DNA of 64,000 nt from Delphinapterus leucas. Lineage: Eukaryota > Chordata > Mammalia > Artiodactyla > Monodontidae. The DNA lies in contig NW_022098045.1 in assembly GCF_002288925.2 (NCBI RefSeq), positions 7,369,218 through 7,433,217 of the forward strand. The letters are read 5' to 3'. Both the position numbers and the translations under genes were made by a program. The notes under the pieces are model-generated. The model saw only the letters and a program-made list of their open reading frames with translations, had not been told where the DNA came from and did not search any database. Below, piece after piece: positions 36,051 through 46,700 of the stretch (positions within the stretch are counted from its first letter, which is position 1; every line of letters starts with the position of its first letter).

Positions 36051-36742
36051 CTAGGAGGTGGAGTGTGAGTCTTCTGAGCTGTCCTGGGCACGGGGGCTTT
36101 CCATGGACTCGCTGGGTTCCTTGCTGTCACTGCCACTATCATCAATGGCCGGGTTCTTCTATTGACGGGCCTCTTTGGAACCAGGAAGTGTGCTGCCCTG
36201 GACCTCCTGGTTCTCCCTGGAGCCCAGCACAACATACCTGCCCTTCTCCTTCAGCTCCAGCTACCTCCTCAGCTCATCTGCCATCTGCGACAGACCCGGC
36301 TTCATAGCATAAGCATCTTCTCCATCTGCAGAGTATTTGGGTTCCACCCCACTAACCTGAAGGTTGAGGGTGTTAGAACAGAGGTGCAAGGCTGCCCGGT
36401 TACTCTTCCTAACATGCAGGGACACATACTTGGCATTAAAGTTCTCTATCATGGCCCGGGAGGCCTGGTCCATCAGCTTCTGCGCCAGGCCGAGATGCCC
36501 GTGTGAACGCTTCACAGCCAGGGAGGTGATATGTCCGTGGGGGACATCATCTGGGTCCTCCTCCATTATGGCCAGGAGGTAGCCCACAATCTTCCATCCT
36601 CATCCTCAGTGATGTAAGAGAGATGGGGTCAGGAAAGGCCATGGTAGAAATAGTATTTCATCTGATAGTTCTCCGGAAGGCAAAGGAGGTTGCAGGGCGA
36701 CAGGTTTACCAGGTCGTCTGGCCGAGCACTGAGGACGTTCAT
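36051..36742 (-). pseudogene. NAA11: NAA11 (N-alpha-acetyltransferase 11) unitary pseudogene
   Basis: Intronless relic of the NatA catalytic subunit NAA11, a GNAT-fold enzyme that in working form partners NAA15 and acetylates nascent protein N-termini. Read on the minus strand from ATG 36742-36740 to TAG 36053-36051, the span is 692 bp, one base short of 231 codons, very close to the human protein's 229 residues. Lesions seen: TGA at 36631-36629 replaces Trp38 of the GLSWP stretch; one base is missing near 36593 (codon 50-51); TAG at 36263-36261 (codon 161) and TAG at 36161-36159 (codon 195). The acetyl-CoA motif RRLGLA (82-87) reads GHLGLA. Codons 54-160 stay open and keep [13 protein letters not shown] and [14 protein letters not shown]. 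The tail (SRENQE, GSTL, KNPA, SGSDSKEP) matches NAA11 rather than NAA10, so I favour the decayed NAA11 locus over a fresh NAA10 retrocopy. No poly(A) tract or target duplication was seen, as expected for an old retrogene. Confidence 0.92.
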
Positions 36743-36849
36743 AGTGGCGGCGGGTAGCGAGCCGGCTCTGAGTGCGGAGACTGGGAGAGAGGGTACCGCC
36801 AAGCACAAGGGACACTGTTTGCCTCGGGGGCCTGAGTTCAGGCAGGGGA

Positions 36850-37015
36850 CGAAGCTGCGAGGCCGGATGGCGTGGAAGCTTTATGGCGGGAAGGCAGGAT
36901 AAGCAGCAGACAGAAGGGGTGGTGCTAAGATATGGCTTCCGGAAGTGTCCACCTAGTCCCAGCCAATGAGGTTTTCACGTCATTGTGCGTGTGCGCGCGC
37001 ATGGCTGAGGGGGTG
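36850..37015 (-). promoter_or_regulatory. GC-rich promoter-like block upstream of the NAA11 relic
   Basis: GC-rich DNA in an otherwise AT-rich window, upstream of the NAA11 start. It holds a palindromic ETS site CTTCCGGAAG (36936-36945), a CCAAT box (36963-36967), a CRE-like TCACGTCA (36975-36982) and an alternating GTGCGCGCGCATG stretch (about 36990-37002) resembling part of an NRF1 site. No TATA box is seen. These are common parts of CpG-type promoters, and the position fits the former NAA11 promoter, about 200-250 bp upstream of the ATG. Function is inferred from motifs only; activity could be lost or could serve a non-coding transcript. Confidence 0.5.
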
Positions 37016-37039
37016 GGACAGTGGAGTTTATTATGCTCT

Positions 37040-38400
37040 CAATGGTTTTAATACAATGTTTGATCCACTGTTGTCATTATTCTTTTATTTGTTTCAATTG
37101 TAACTTTTTAATTTGGATACATCTGTATAAATGTTCACGAACTGTATAAACCCATGTCATCGGAGTTTAGAGCAAGAACTAGAACACTGCGAGGACCCCA
37201 GAAACCCCCCTTGATGCCCCCTTCCAGTCCTCCTTGCCCCATGTCCCAAGAGTAACTGTGACCTAGATTTCTAACAGTCTTTATATACATGGAATCATAA
37301 TGCATACACTGTTTTTGTGTCTTTTTTTTTCCACTCGATACTTGTTTCAGCTACCTTGTTGTGTGTAGTTGGGAATTCTTTATACTCTTTCCTGTTTGAT
37401 ATTCCATTGCCTAAACATATCACAACTTATTCACCTATTCGACTGTTGTTGGCCATTTGTATTATTTTAAATTTAGGAATAGTAGGAATAGTGTAGTGAA
37501 ACGTTGTGGAGCATGTTTTTGTTGACCCATGCATATTTATCTAGGATTAGAATTACTGGGTCAAAACATAACGTCATATTCAACTTTTATGTAAATACTG
37601 CCAAGCTATTTTCCAAAATGGTTGCTGCACATTTTCATCAACATTTGGTATTTCTCATCTTTTTCATTTTAGCCAAGGTGGGGAGGTGGGGGAGAATGGT
37701 AGTATTATATTGTGGTTTTATTTTGCATGTCTCTAATGAAGTTGAGCACCTTTTTTACATGCTTATTAGCCATTCTAAATTCTTTTTTTATGAAGTGGTT
37801 GTTCAGGTCTTTTGTTCATTTTTCTATTGGGTTGTGTGTATTTTTCTCATTGATATTTAAGAGTTTTTAAAATATATATATTCTGAATATGACTCCTCTG
37901 TCAGATATATTTATAGTGAATAGCATCTTCCCTTACTGGTTGATTTTTTATTCTCTTAATGGTTATTTCTGACACCAAGTGGGAATTTTAACATAGTCCA
38001 ATTGTCCGCCGTTTTACATTTCATGGTTAATGCTTTTTTGTGTCCTGTTCAAGAAATCTTTGCTAACTCCAGGGTCACAGAGACATTCTTCTATGTTTTC
38101 TCTGGAAATCTTTATTGTTTTACATTTTATGTTTACATATGCAATCTGTTGGAATTTATTTTTGTGTATGTTGTGAGGTAGAGGTTCAGCTGTTTTTGCT
38201 TCCATGGATATTCTAACCATCTAGCACCATTTATTGAAAAAAACCACCTTTCCTCCACTGTATTGCATTCTTGCCTTTGTCATAAATCCTAAATTGCATT
38301 TCTAGATACATTGTAAAAATTTTATACCACCTTGATATAGCAAGATATGTGGTATTTCGTTAATAGTGCAAAGAAGTCATATTTTATTAGTACCACTTGC
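37040..38400 (-). mobile_element. Old L1 (L1M-type) 3' region, minus strand
   Basis: Long AT-rich block with text typical of ancient L1 3' sequences in reverse: TGCTTATTAGCCATTCTAAA, TTGTTCATTTTTCTATTGGG, GACTCCTCTGTCAGATATAT, GAAATCTTTGCTAACTCCAG, CACCATTTATTGAAAAAAAC. Highly diverged. It abuts the upstream edge of the NAA11 relic near 37020, so it defines the outer limit of that locus. The 118-codon open frame at 37504 is inside it and is not a gene. Confidence 0.75.
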
Positions 38401-40299
38401 ATGTAACCTGACTGTAAGCCTTAGAATTATCTGTGTATCTTATACAGTCTTCCTTTCCCATTTCCTGTCATATCATTACCTGGAAACTCACACACCAAAA
38501 TTAACTGTTGTAATTAGATAGTCTCTTTTCTTGTATCATTAGCTAGGTCATGGTTATACTCTAACTCAGGTAGCAAATGTGTGCAGCATTCTTTCCAATA
38601 AGGTTACACACTTATTTACTAGCTGAAGTAGTCTACAGCCATGTGATTTGTGTAACATAGCTTGAAAAGCCACTATTTTTTTGTTGTAATTTAACATTTA
38701 GTTGTGTTTTCGTTAATAAGATTTTAAGATTTAAGATAAGACTTTATATCCTTGATGTTTTGATTGACTCTATACATTGAAAAAGTTATTTCCCAGTATT
38801 ATTTCCATTCAGAAATTTCTGTCTTATGTTAAACGTCACTCCATGGGCAAGGATATATGTTTTGAGATGACATGGCTCTAAAAGCTTAATCCAGAAAGTC
38901 ATTTGGTTCTTCTATTATAGGTTCTTCTTTAAAAAGCATGGACTATCAGAATTTGATTTCATTGTGGTCTTCTATAGAACAGTGTATCTTTACTGGACTT
39001 CCTAAAGTGTAGACTTGACAAATGAGGCAGGTGTGACAAAATAGACCAACTTAGAAAAACTCAAAACTCACATATCAATTATGTATCTGTCATTTATGTT
39101 GTCATCACTTTTGTTTACGTTTTTCATTCCACAGGCCATGAAAGAAAGATGAAGAAGATCCTTGGGCCTGTACAAATTTGGGAAAGAGTCACCCTATTAG
39201 TCAGTAAGTTTTGTTTGTTTGATTCTGTTTAATCCTGAATCTGAGGACTGATCTTAGAGTAAGGCAAGACAGAAAGAGTTTTCAGAGGCACCTAGTTGGA
39301 CCCAGAAAGAGAAAATGGCAGTTACTTTGGCTGTAGTGGGAGCCAAAGCATTTCCATGCCTAAGTCTTTTAGAGAGCAAAACACTGCATGACAGCTATAT
39401 GATAATGTATAAGAGATCATCAATGAATGAACAAATAAACATTTTTTTATACCTACTGAGGTGATGAACTCTCATTGTTTCCTGCATTGTCCATAGTCAT
39501 AAAGAAGACCAAAAATTATACATTCAGTCATGTGGGTAAACAAGAATAGACAGCAAAGAAGAATTTTCTACGTTCTCATGTTGCTGCATATTCCAAACCC
39601 ACCTTTTTTCTGTCCACCAACAGGGCAAATCTACATAAAATATGAGGTCAGTAATTTTGAAAAAAAAAAGTTTTTCAAGTTAATACTGGATTTGAACGGT
39701 GGACAGGGGCTGTAAGACAGTTATGAAACTCCCCTCGCATTGAAATGGGAGCAAACAGAATGGGTTTAATATGAGCCCAGGCTTCTCCGTTTGCAGAGAA
39801 GAATAAAATTGCATATTTTGTTAGGCTAATATTAGAATGTGATTGTGTCTTTAGGAGTGCTGTGACTGTGTGGGGAATAGCTATAGTCAGAGAGGTCAGG
39901 GCAGAACTGACTCATGCTAAGGAGTGGGCCATTCTCTGTTTTAATGAATCTGTGTTCACACCTAAAATAGTTTCTTTTTCCTCACAATGTAAAAATATAT
40001 AGGCTTATCATTACCAAGAAGATTTAGAGCTAGGGTTCTCTACAAGGTTTGTTTAAAGAAGAAAAGAAGACTATTTGGCTTCTTGTGACAAAGGTCATGG
40101 ATCTGGGATGTTCGTTTAAATTGGTTGCAATAGAAGCTTTGGATTAGAAACATATCCAATATACTATGTAAGTTGTAGCTAGCTAAGCCCAAGAGCGTGG
40201 ACATTTGTGAAATTTAAGTGGACCTTGGGACCCTGAGACTGGTTTTTATCCTAGAATATGACCTCACTTTTATTGGTATAGGTATGTAATGTCCCAAGT
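38401..40299. other. No gene seen
   Basis: Unassigned, apart from one exon-like splice-site pair (39135-39203) described in the findings. Confidence 0.55.
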
Positions 40300-40830
40300 A
40301 ATGAATCTGAAACAGGCATCACCATATATATATTTTTAGAAGCTTTGTAACATATGGTCTACACAAGTTGTAAGATTTAGGTATCTCATCTTTCAGTGAA
40401 GGAGTGGCTAACAGAAGGTCATCAACATCTTGGATAAGGGCAGAGTTTCCAATATATAAAATGTTATCTAAATCCCTTTCCAAATGTGGGAGTTCAAAGA
40501 AAATCTTTCAATATAGTCTCAAGGAATTTGGGTCAATGTGAATTGCAGGTCTATATGGCTCTTGGGTTGTACTGGAAAAGAAAACAAATTAGAACAAAGA
40601 TCCACTGCTATAAAATATTCAGTAGTATATATCAAGCAGGATTAGGATAGCAAGGGGACAGTATTGGGAATGACAGAAAAAGAAGGTAACACCATAGCAT
40701 GCAATGCTGGAAGATCTTTAAAATTAAGAATATCTCTGCTAGGTTTCCTGCAATGTCTAGTGGATAGAAATGTGAGGGATTCTTTTTAAACATGTTCTTG
40801 AAGTAAGCGGATGATTCAGCATTGTAATTG
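40300..40830 (-). mobile_element. Endogenous retrovirus pol remnant (reverse transcriptase region)
   Basis: On the minus strand, 40436 down to 40416 reads a degenerate polymerase active-site box, QDVDDL, where retroviral reverse transcriptases have a Tyr/Leu-x-Asp-Asp motif. Flanking text (TAAGGGCAGAGTTTCCAATA, AGTTCAAAGAAAATC, TATAAAATATTCAGTAGTAT) has the spacing of an ERV RT domain. No long frame remains and no LTRs are seen. Class (ERV1 or ERVL) is not settled. Confidence 0.4.
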
Positions 40831-40929
40831 ATCCAGAATGTGATATGTAAGCAATGCTTGTAATGATCATTGTGTGTATGGGAGAAGAGCCTGGGAAGGC
40901 TTCAGAGAAACATATCATTTGCTTTGATT

Positions 40930-41190
40930 CTTCCTTATCTTTTCAGATTTGGTTCAAATATCCTCTTTTTATGTAGTCTTTTTTGGCTCCTATCCCCCTG
41001 GAAAAATGAATTACTTTCTTATTTGTGTGCTCCTCTCAATCATATCTATATTTTATGTGTTTCATTTACTTTATTCTTAATTCCTATCTTCTTTGGTTCT
41101 GGAGGATATGACCCTGTCTTATGAAAATAGTTTTTTTCCCTAAGGACTAGCAAATTGTATGCCTCATAGTAGGACTTGAATGGATGCTTA
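40930..41190 (+). mobile_element. L2 LINE 3' end, plus
   Basis: TTGGTTCAAATATCCTCTTT, CTTTTTTGGCTCCTATCCCC, CTGGAGGATATGACCCTGTC, CTCATAGTAGGACTTGAATG: diverged L2 3' order. The 84-codon open frame at 40870 is within it. Confidence 0.5.
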
Positions 41191-41364
41191 TATAATGGAT
41201 ATGTAATTAGAGGTGTAAATATATTAAGACAGGCTAAGCAAATCCTTTCTTTATGCAGTCCAAATAAATTGTATGATTATAGTACATATTTTTATGTAAT
41301 GATATCCATTATTGTTGCTAAAGTATGTAATGAGAAAATATGATGGTACTTATGCTGCCATCAC

Positions 41365-41572
41365 TTTTTTTTTTTTTTTGCGGTACGCAGGCCTCTCACT
41401 GCTGTGGCCTCTCCCGTTGCGGAGCACAGGCTCCGGACGCGCAGGCTCAGCAGCCATGGCTCACAGGCCCAGCCGCTCCGCGGCATGTGGGATCCTCCCG
41501 GACCGGGGCACGAACCCGCGTCCCCTGCATCGGCAGGCGGACTCCCAACCACTGCACCACCAGGGAAGCCCC
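41365..41572 (-). mobile_element. CHR-2-type cetacean SINE (minus)
   Basis: T run 41365-41379, then GCGGTACGCAGGCCTCTCAC through to CCAGGGAAGCCCC. Flanked by a clear target-site duplication TATGCTGCCATCACTTT (41351-41367) and TATGCTGCATCACTTT (41573-41588), differing by one base. Open frames of 64-124 codons here are repeat-derived. Confidence 0.95.
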
Positions 41573-41829
41573 TATGCTGCATCACTTTCTATACTTAACA
41601 TTATTTTCCCTAACCAACGACATTATGTACCAAGTGCTATAATGTCTAGGCTACTCAGAGATGTGCAGATCATTTTCATTAAATAAAAGTAAATTGAACA
41701 TAATTTAGCAATCAGTTTACGGCTCTAGATTTCTCTTTTATGCCTGGGAAGTGAGTTGGTCATTGTCTATTGTACTAATATTCATTTTCGACTCCTCACC
41801 CATAAACTATGTGTCTCAGACTTACTTTC

Positions 41830-42240
41830 CAACTAGCTTCCAGGTAGATTTGCTCCATAGGAGGCCCGGGAGGGGGTAGGGGAAGGGAGATGGGAGAGAG
41901 GAAGAATGGGAGAAGCCAGGGTATTCTCCCCTACTAGCTTATCCTTGGGTGGCATCTTCCTGCAGTGGCTGGTTTCCACTGTGCTTTTAGCTCCCCACTA
42001 GACAGCCTCTGCTTTCCCACCCGGTAATCATGGCTTCTAGTCTCTGGTAATAAGACTTTCTCCTTTGTCCCTCCAGCCCTAGAAGTGGTAGTGGTTTCTT
42101 GCCATTGCTAATCTTTTGGTTGCTTCACCATTCCCTGTTGGCTTCTCAGCTCTTCCATCAGTCATTACCCATGTATTAAATTTCCTCAGTTTAAATTACC
42201 TGGAGGGGTTTGCTAGCTGGTCCCTGACTGATAGAAATTA
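41830..42240 (+). repeat. Second copy of the 16.9-kb old repeat
   Basis: Shares with 16895-17690 a plan of GGAGGGAG-rich start, TTTGTCCCTCCAGCCCTAGA, ATTAAATTTCCTCAGTTTAA and a closing GGTCCCTGACTGATAGAAA. Uninterrupted here, so it shows what the other copy looked like before the retrocopy landed. Family not assigned. Confidence 0.5.
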
Positions 42241-44984
42241 TAGTAATTGACTATGTTTGTATTGTAAATTAAAATTTTATGTTATTTTTCTCGGTCTGAC
42301 ATACAGAACCTAAATACTGCAGCCACTAGAATGATAATAAGACAGAATATTCAGAGACAGTCATGGATTCACTGTTCTCAGGTATGAGAAGGGAAGACCT
42401 CTTTAGACTAATTGAATTCCTGCTGGCAGAGGTACCAGAAACTTGTTCCATCAGTTCCATATTATTACCATGTAAGTGTCCCAGTTGTTTCTAAGTACCA
42501 ATAGGAAGTCAAGCACTGTAAGGGTTTTGGAGATTGTCAGAAGTCACTTGTAGTTAGTATTGTGTCAGAAGCAACTTGTATGCAAGCTCCTAAACATCAT
42601 TGCATGGAAATAGAAGTAGGAGTGAAGATGGCAATAGAGAAGGAGACTAGCTGATTCATCCGAAGAGAAGAGCTCTTTAAGAAATCATGCTGGGCGTAGT
42701 GAAAAGAAGTTTGACTTCCATTCTTGCTTCAAATATTTATTTAGCTGTGATCTTGGGCAGACCACTTATCTTTTGGGGGATTTTTCTTTTCTCCTCTAGA
42801 GGATAGAAATCTAAATATTAACCCTGCTACTTTGTTTTGAGAATGAAATGGGATAATGTATATAAGAGCTTCATGCAAAGGACTATTATTATTATCAAAT
42901 ATAAATTTTTTTAATGGAAGAAGTTATCTTGAAATCCTGAAAGTGCTGACTGATAAATATACTTGATGAGAACAAAAATTTGGGGCAAGGTGAAGGAAAT
43001 ATAGCAGATGTAGAATGGCAGACATTATGAATAGGTTTCAAAATAATTAGATTAAGAAAAGTAGTACTGGAATGACAAAAAAGCAAGGGAACAATAGTCT
43101 CTAGGTTTTGAAAGGACACAAGAGGAAAAACTAATTTATCTCACATTTTCCCATTTAAATCTTGTCATTTGTTCCATTGTTAGTTACAGAATCAGCCTTT
43201 TTAAAAACCTCACTGACATATTTTATTCCATGATGTCTTTGGAGCATTGGATGCAACCAAATGCTCTCATCGTATTATGAAGTAAGAAGTAGAGTGATTA
43301 AGTGAGAGAAATAAAGCTACTTGAGAAATTAGTCATGGAATTTTAGAGAGAACTGAGGATGCCAAATTCCTACATAAATTGCTTTTGGTTTCCTGGTGTG
43401 CAACTAGTTGCCAACATTTATAAACGCTGTTGCTTTATAATCTCCATGCTGCATGGTCCTGTCACTTTGAAAGTAGCTGATTTAATTATTATTTTGTGTG
43501 TGCGCGCGCGCAGAATTCAGCCGCTTAAAGAGTGACTTCTTTCTCAAACTCAAGGAGCTAATAAAACTTTTCAATAATTGTCTATGGGGAAAAATCAGTT
43601 TTGTTTTTCTAGTGTTTCTTTCAAAAAGAAATTTCATTTAACAACCATGCCAAATGTAGTTTTATTGTTGGGTTGAACCACATGATATCTTGAATCTTTT
43701 CTAGTTCTAAAGCTCTGTGACTGTTAGTCTAGCACAGATGAATTTGGCTGTTGTTGGAGTGGGCTGGTGGGAATCAAAGAGGAGAGGGATGCTGTGGTGA
43801 CATGATACTGTGATATTAAGTTGAAATTCACTAAATGAAAATCATTTCTTCTAACCTAACAGCAATAACTATTAAAATGTTTGCACCAAAAGGGGAAAAC
43901 TGGTGGATTCTCTTTTCCTCAGTGTTAGTGAAAAGTCTTAGTAGCAAACAATTTGCTATCTTTCTCAAGCCACAACAGTAACATATAAACAGTACCACCC
44001 TGTTTACAACCGTTTCTGTAGCTCTAGGTTACAATTAATTCGCAAAGTAGAATGTGTTAGAAGTGTCCAATAATTTAGGGATACACAGTGATTCTAACTG
44101 ATTATGAGAATTAACACTTTGTGAAACCTGATTTAGCACCAATTTGTTATAAGTGATGAGTGTGCAAGAGACATGGGTACATCTGTACAAAGTCTTACTG
44201 CAAAGTGTACTTCCCGCCATAGCTCTAGGTCAAATAATTGGCTTTAGCTATTGTGGTCATCAAATTCAGGACTAGCTTTGGAGAAGCATAATTAAATTTG
44301 GAAAAACTAGTGTAAAAACAGAGAACTGACTTACTTTCTAATATTTCATCCGGAAAAATCATGAGTTCAGGTTTGATGGAGTTTCTCAGGACCCTTAGTA
44401 CAGTAATTTCCCGGATTCACCATTCAAGATGTGTAATCAAAACAGCTCCATGTTATGAACATAGGTTGTGTGTTTCAACTGGATAAACAATGCATCCACA
44501 GTCAAGCTGTAAGTTAAACACTGGTTTATGATTCACTTTTAATTAATTCAAGAAATGTGAAGCATATTTAAAATTTTTCTCTCCCTCAATTTTCTGCCTC
44601 TGTGTCTTTCTCTCTCACTGTTATTAGCACTTGGGTTTTCTCTCGGCTTCACTTCCCCAACACAGCACAGATTGAACATGCAAAGCACACAACACAGAAG
44701 AAAGACGACACCTGGGTCACTAGTCTCCCGGCTCACTTTGCTAATCTGCCTCAACTGCCATCACTAATTAGGTTGAAGAGATGACTACAACCATGGCTGT
44801 TACTGCTGTTGCTGTATTTAAATGCAGTTGGAGAGCCATACATAATTTTTTTTTCCACTTGATGAACTTATTATTCAATTTCTAATCTAGGAAGACAAGA
44901 GATTAACTTTCTAGAATTTGGGGACCTTTTTACGGGATTATATACTCATAATGGTGAAATACATCTTCCATTATAAAAGAGTGT
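42241..44984. other. No gene seen
   Basis: One MIR at 42700-42895 and a short alternating purine-pyrimidine run (43494-43512). The rest is unassigned. Confidence 0.6.
42700..42895 (+). mobile_element. MIR SINE, plus
   Basis: TATTTAGCTGTGATCTTGGG, CAGACCACTTATCTTTTGGG, GAGAATGAAATGGGATAATG, ATAAGAGCTTCATGCAAAGG: diverged MIR. Confidence 0.65.
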
Positions 44985-46700
44985 TTATCACATATCTGCA
45001 GAGTTTGATAGATAGTAAAATAAACACTCATGTACTCACCGCTGAACCTAAGAAATAGGCTAACGCCAATACCTTTGAAACCACTTTTATAACCCTCTCA
45101 AATATCTTTCTCCCCCAGAGGTAATCTCAACCTTGACTTGTACAATATTAACCATTCCTCATCAATACCTGTCCTTAAATGACCTATTATTTGACTTTTC
45201 CTATTTTAATAATTATGTAAGTAAAGTCATAGTGTGTATACTTGCGATTTGCAATTTTTTTGCTCAACAAGCTTTTGAGACTCATCCATGTTGGTATATT
45301 TTATTTAATTTTATCATAGTCTAGTGTAACATTGCATGACTACAAAGAATTAATTTATTAATTCATTTGCCATCCATGGAGATTTGGGTTATTTCAAGGT
45401 TTTTTGTTGTTTTTTGCTATTACAAACTGTGTTATTTTTCTATTGCTGCATAACAAATGACCACAAACTCAAAGACTTAAAACAGCACAAATTTGTTATA
45501 GTTTTGTGGGTCTGGAGTCTCGGTGTAGCCTGGCTCAGCTCGTTTTCTTAGGATCTCTTAAAGCAAAAATAAAGATGTTGGTCAGGGCTGCAGTCGCCTC
45601 AGAGGTCCTCTCCCAAGTTTAGTTCAGTTGTTGGTAGAATTTAGTCCTTTGTAGTTGTTAGACCAAGGTCTCCAATTCCTTGCTGTCTGTCAACTGCAGA
45701 CCTTTCTCAGCTTCAGGGTCCACCCACCTTTCCCTGGCATGTGAACTGTTGCACAACATGGCATTTTGCTTATTCAGGGCCAGCAAAAGTAATATCTTTA
45801 GTTTTGAATCTTTTCTACCTCTTTTCAAGGCTCCCTGATTAGGTCAGGCCCACTGAGAGTGACATTCATTTGGATTAACTCAAAGTCAACTAATCAGAGA
45901 CCTTAATTACTTCTGTGAAATCCACTCTGTCATATAATGTAACAATCATGGAGGTTATATCTCATCATATTCACAAGTTCTGCTCACACTTAAGGTGAGG
46001 GCATTATACAGGATACCAGAGAGTGGAAATCTTGGGGGCCATTTTAGAACTCTGCCTACCACATAAACAATTCCGAAAATGAATAATCTTGAATATGTCT
46101 CTTGTTTATTTTCTTGTAATTGTAGAAGTTCTTTATATGTTTTCTAACTCTTCTGAGCTTGGCTGAATTGTTTCAAAATGGTTTTTAATCTATGCAGCCA
46201 CCATTAAGAGAGTTTCTCTTCTATGCATGTTCAGTAACAATTAGAATTTATATTTCAATTAATTTTTATAATTTTCTTTATTAAAGTCTTGTCCATCATT
46301 TGTTAGACTTATTCCTAGATCACTCATATTATAATTTTTAAATTACATTTACTAAATCTTTCTTGCTAAAAACGTTTATGTATTAATCATATTCAGTGAA
46401 CTCGCTAGATTATCTTATTGTTTTTAGTAATTTGTTTGTAGGTTTTAAAAAATTTTCTATGTGGACAAATGTGTCATTTAACTAATAATGACAACTTTTC
46501 CCCCTTTTCAATCCTTCTGTTCTGTACTGCCTTTTTCTATCTTATTGAGCTGGGTAGGTCCTCCATATGATGCTGAATAGAAGAAATAATAAGCATTATC
46601 TTTTCTTTATGATTTTAGAGGTAAAGCTTTTAATGCTTAGCCATTGCATATGATGCTTACTATATGTTTTGGGTGGATGTCCTTTATCCTTGTCCTTGTC
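44985..46700 (-). mobile_element. Old L1 fragment (minus), split by an MLT1-type LTR
   Basis: Left part (44985-45427) has AGTAAAATAAACACTCATGT, CTCATCCATGTTGGTATATT and TTGCTATTACAAAC; right part (46064-46700) resumes AAACAATTCCGAAAATGAAT, TAATTGTAGAAGTTCTTTAT and CAAGATTTT-like T-rich text. Together they read as one reversed L1M 3' region whose CTATTACAAACAATTC junction was broken by the LTR at 45428-46063. Outer limits are approximate. Confidence 0.65.
45428..46063 (-). mobile_element. MLT1-family (MaLR) LTR, minus, inserted in L1
   Basis: Begins TGTGTTATTTTTCTATTGCT, then CATAACAAATGACCACAAAC and CTTAAAACAGCACAAATTTG, and ends GGGGGCCATTTTAGAACTCT...CCACA: the reversed MLT1 LTR layout with TG...CA ends. 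A 5-bp target duplication is plausible (CAAAC at 45423-45427, TAAAC at 46064-46068, one mismatch). Solo LTR without internal sequence. Confidence 0.75.

Noticed and set aside
36162..36506. 114-codon plus-strand frame across the NAA11 locus
   Set aside because: It is the antisense shadow of the conserved acetyltransferase sequence.
36051..36742. Reading the NAA11 relic as a recent NAA10 processed pseudogene
   Set aside because: No poly(A) or target duplication, and the C-terminal tail strings (SRENQE, GSTL, KNPA, SGSDSKEP) fit NAA11, not NAA10.
37504..37860. 118-codon plus-strand frame
   Set aside because: Lies in reversed old L1 sequence; the T-rich DNA gives a spurious hydrophobic peptide.
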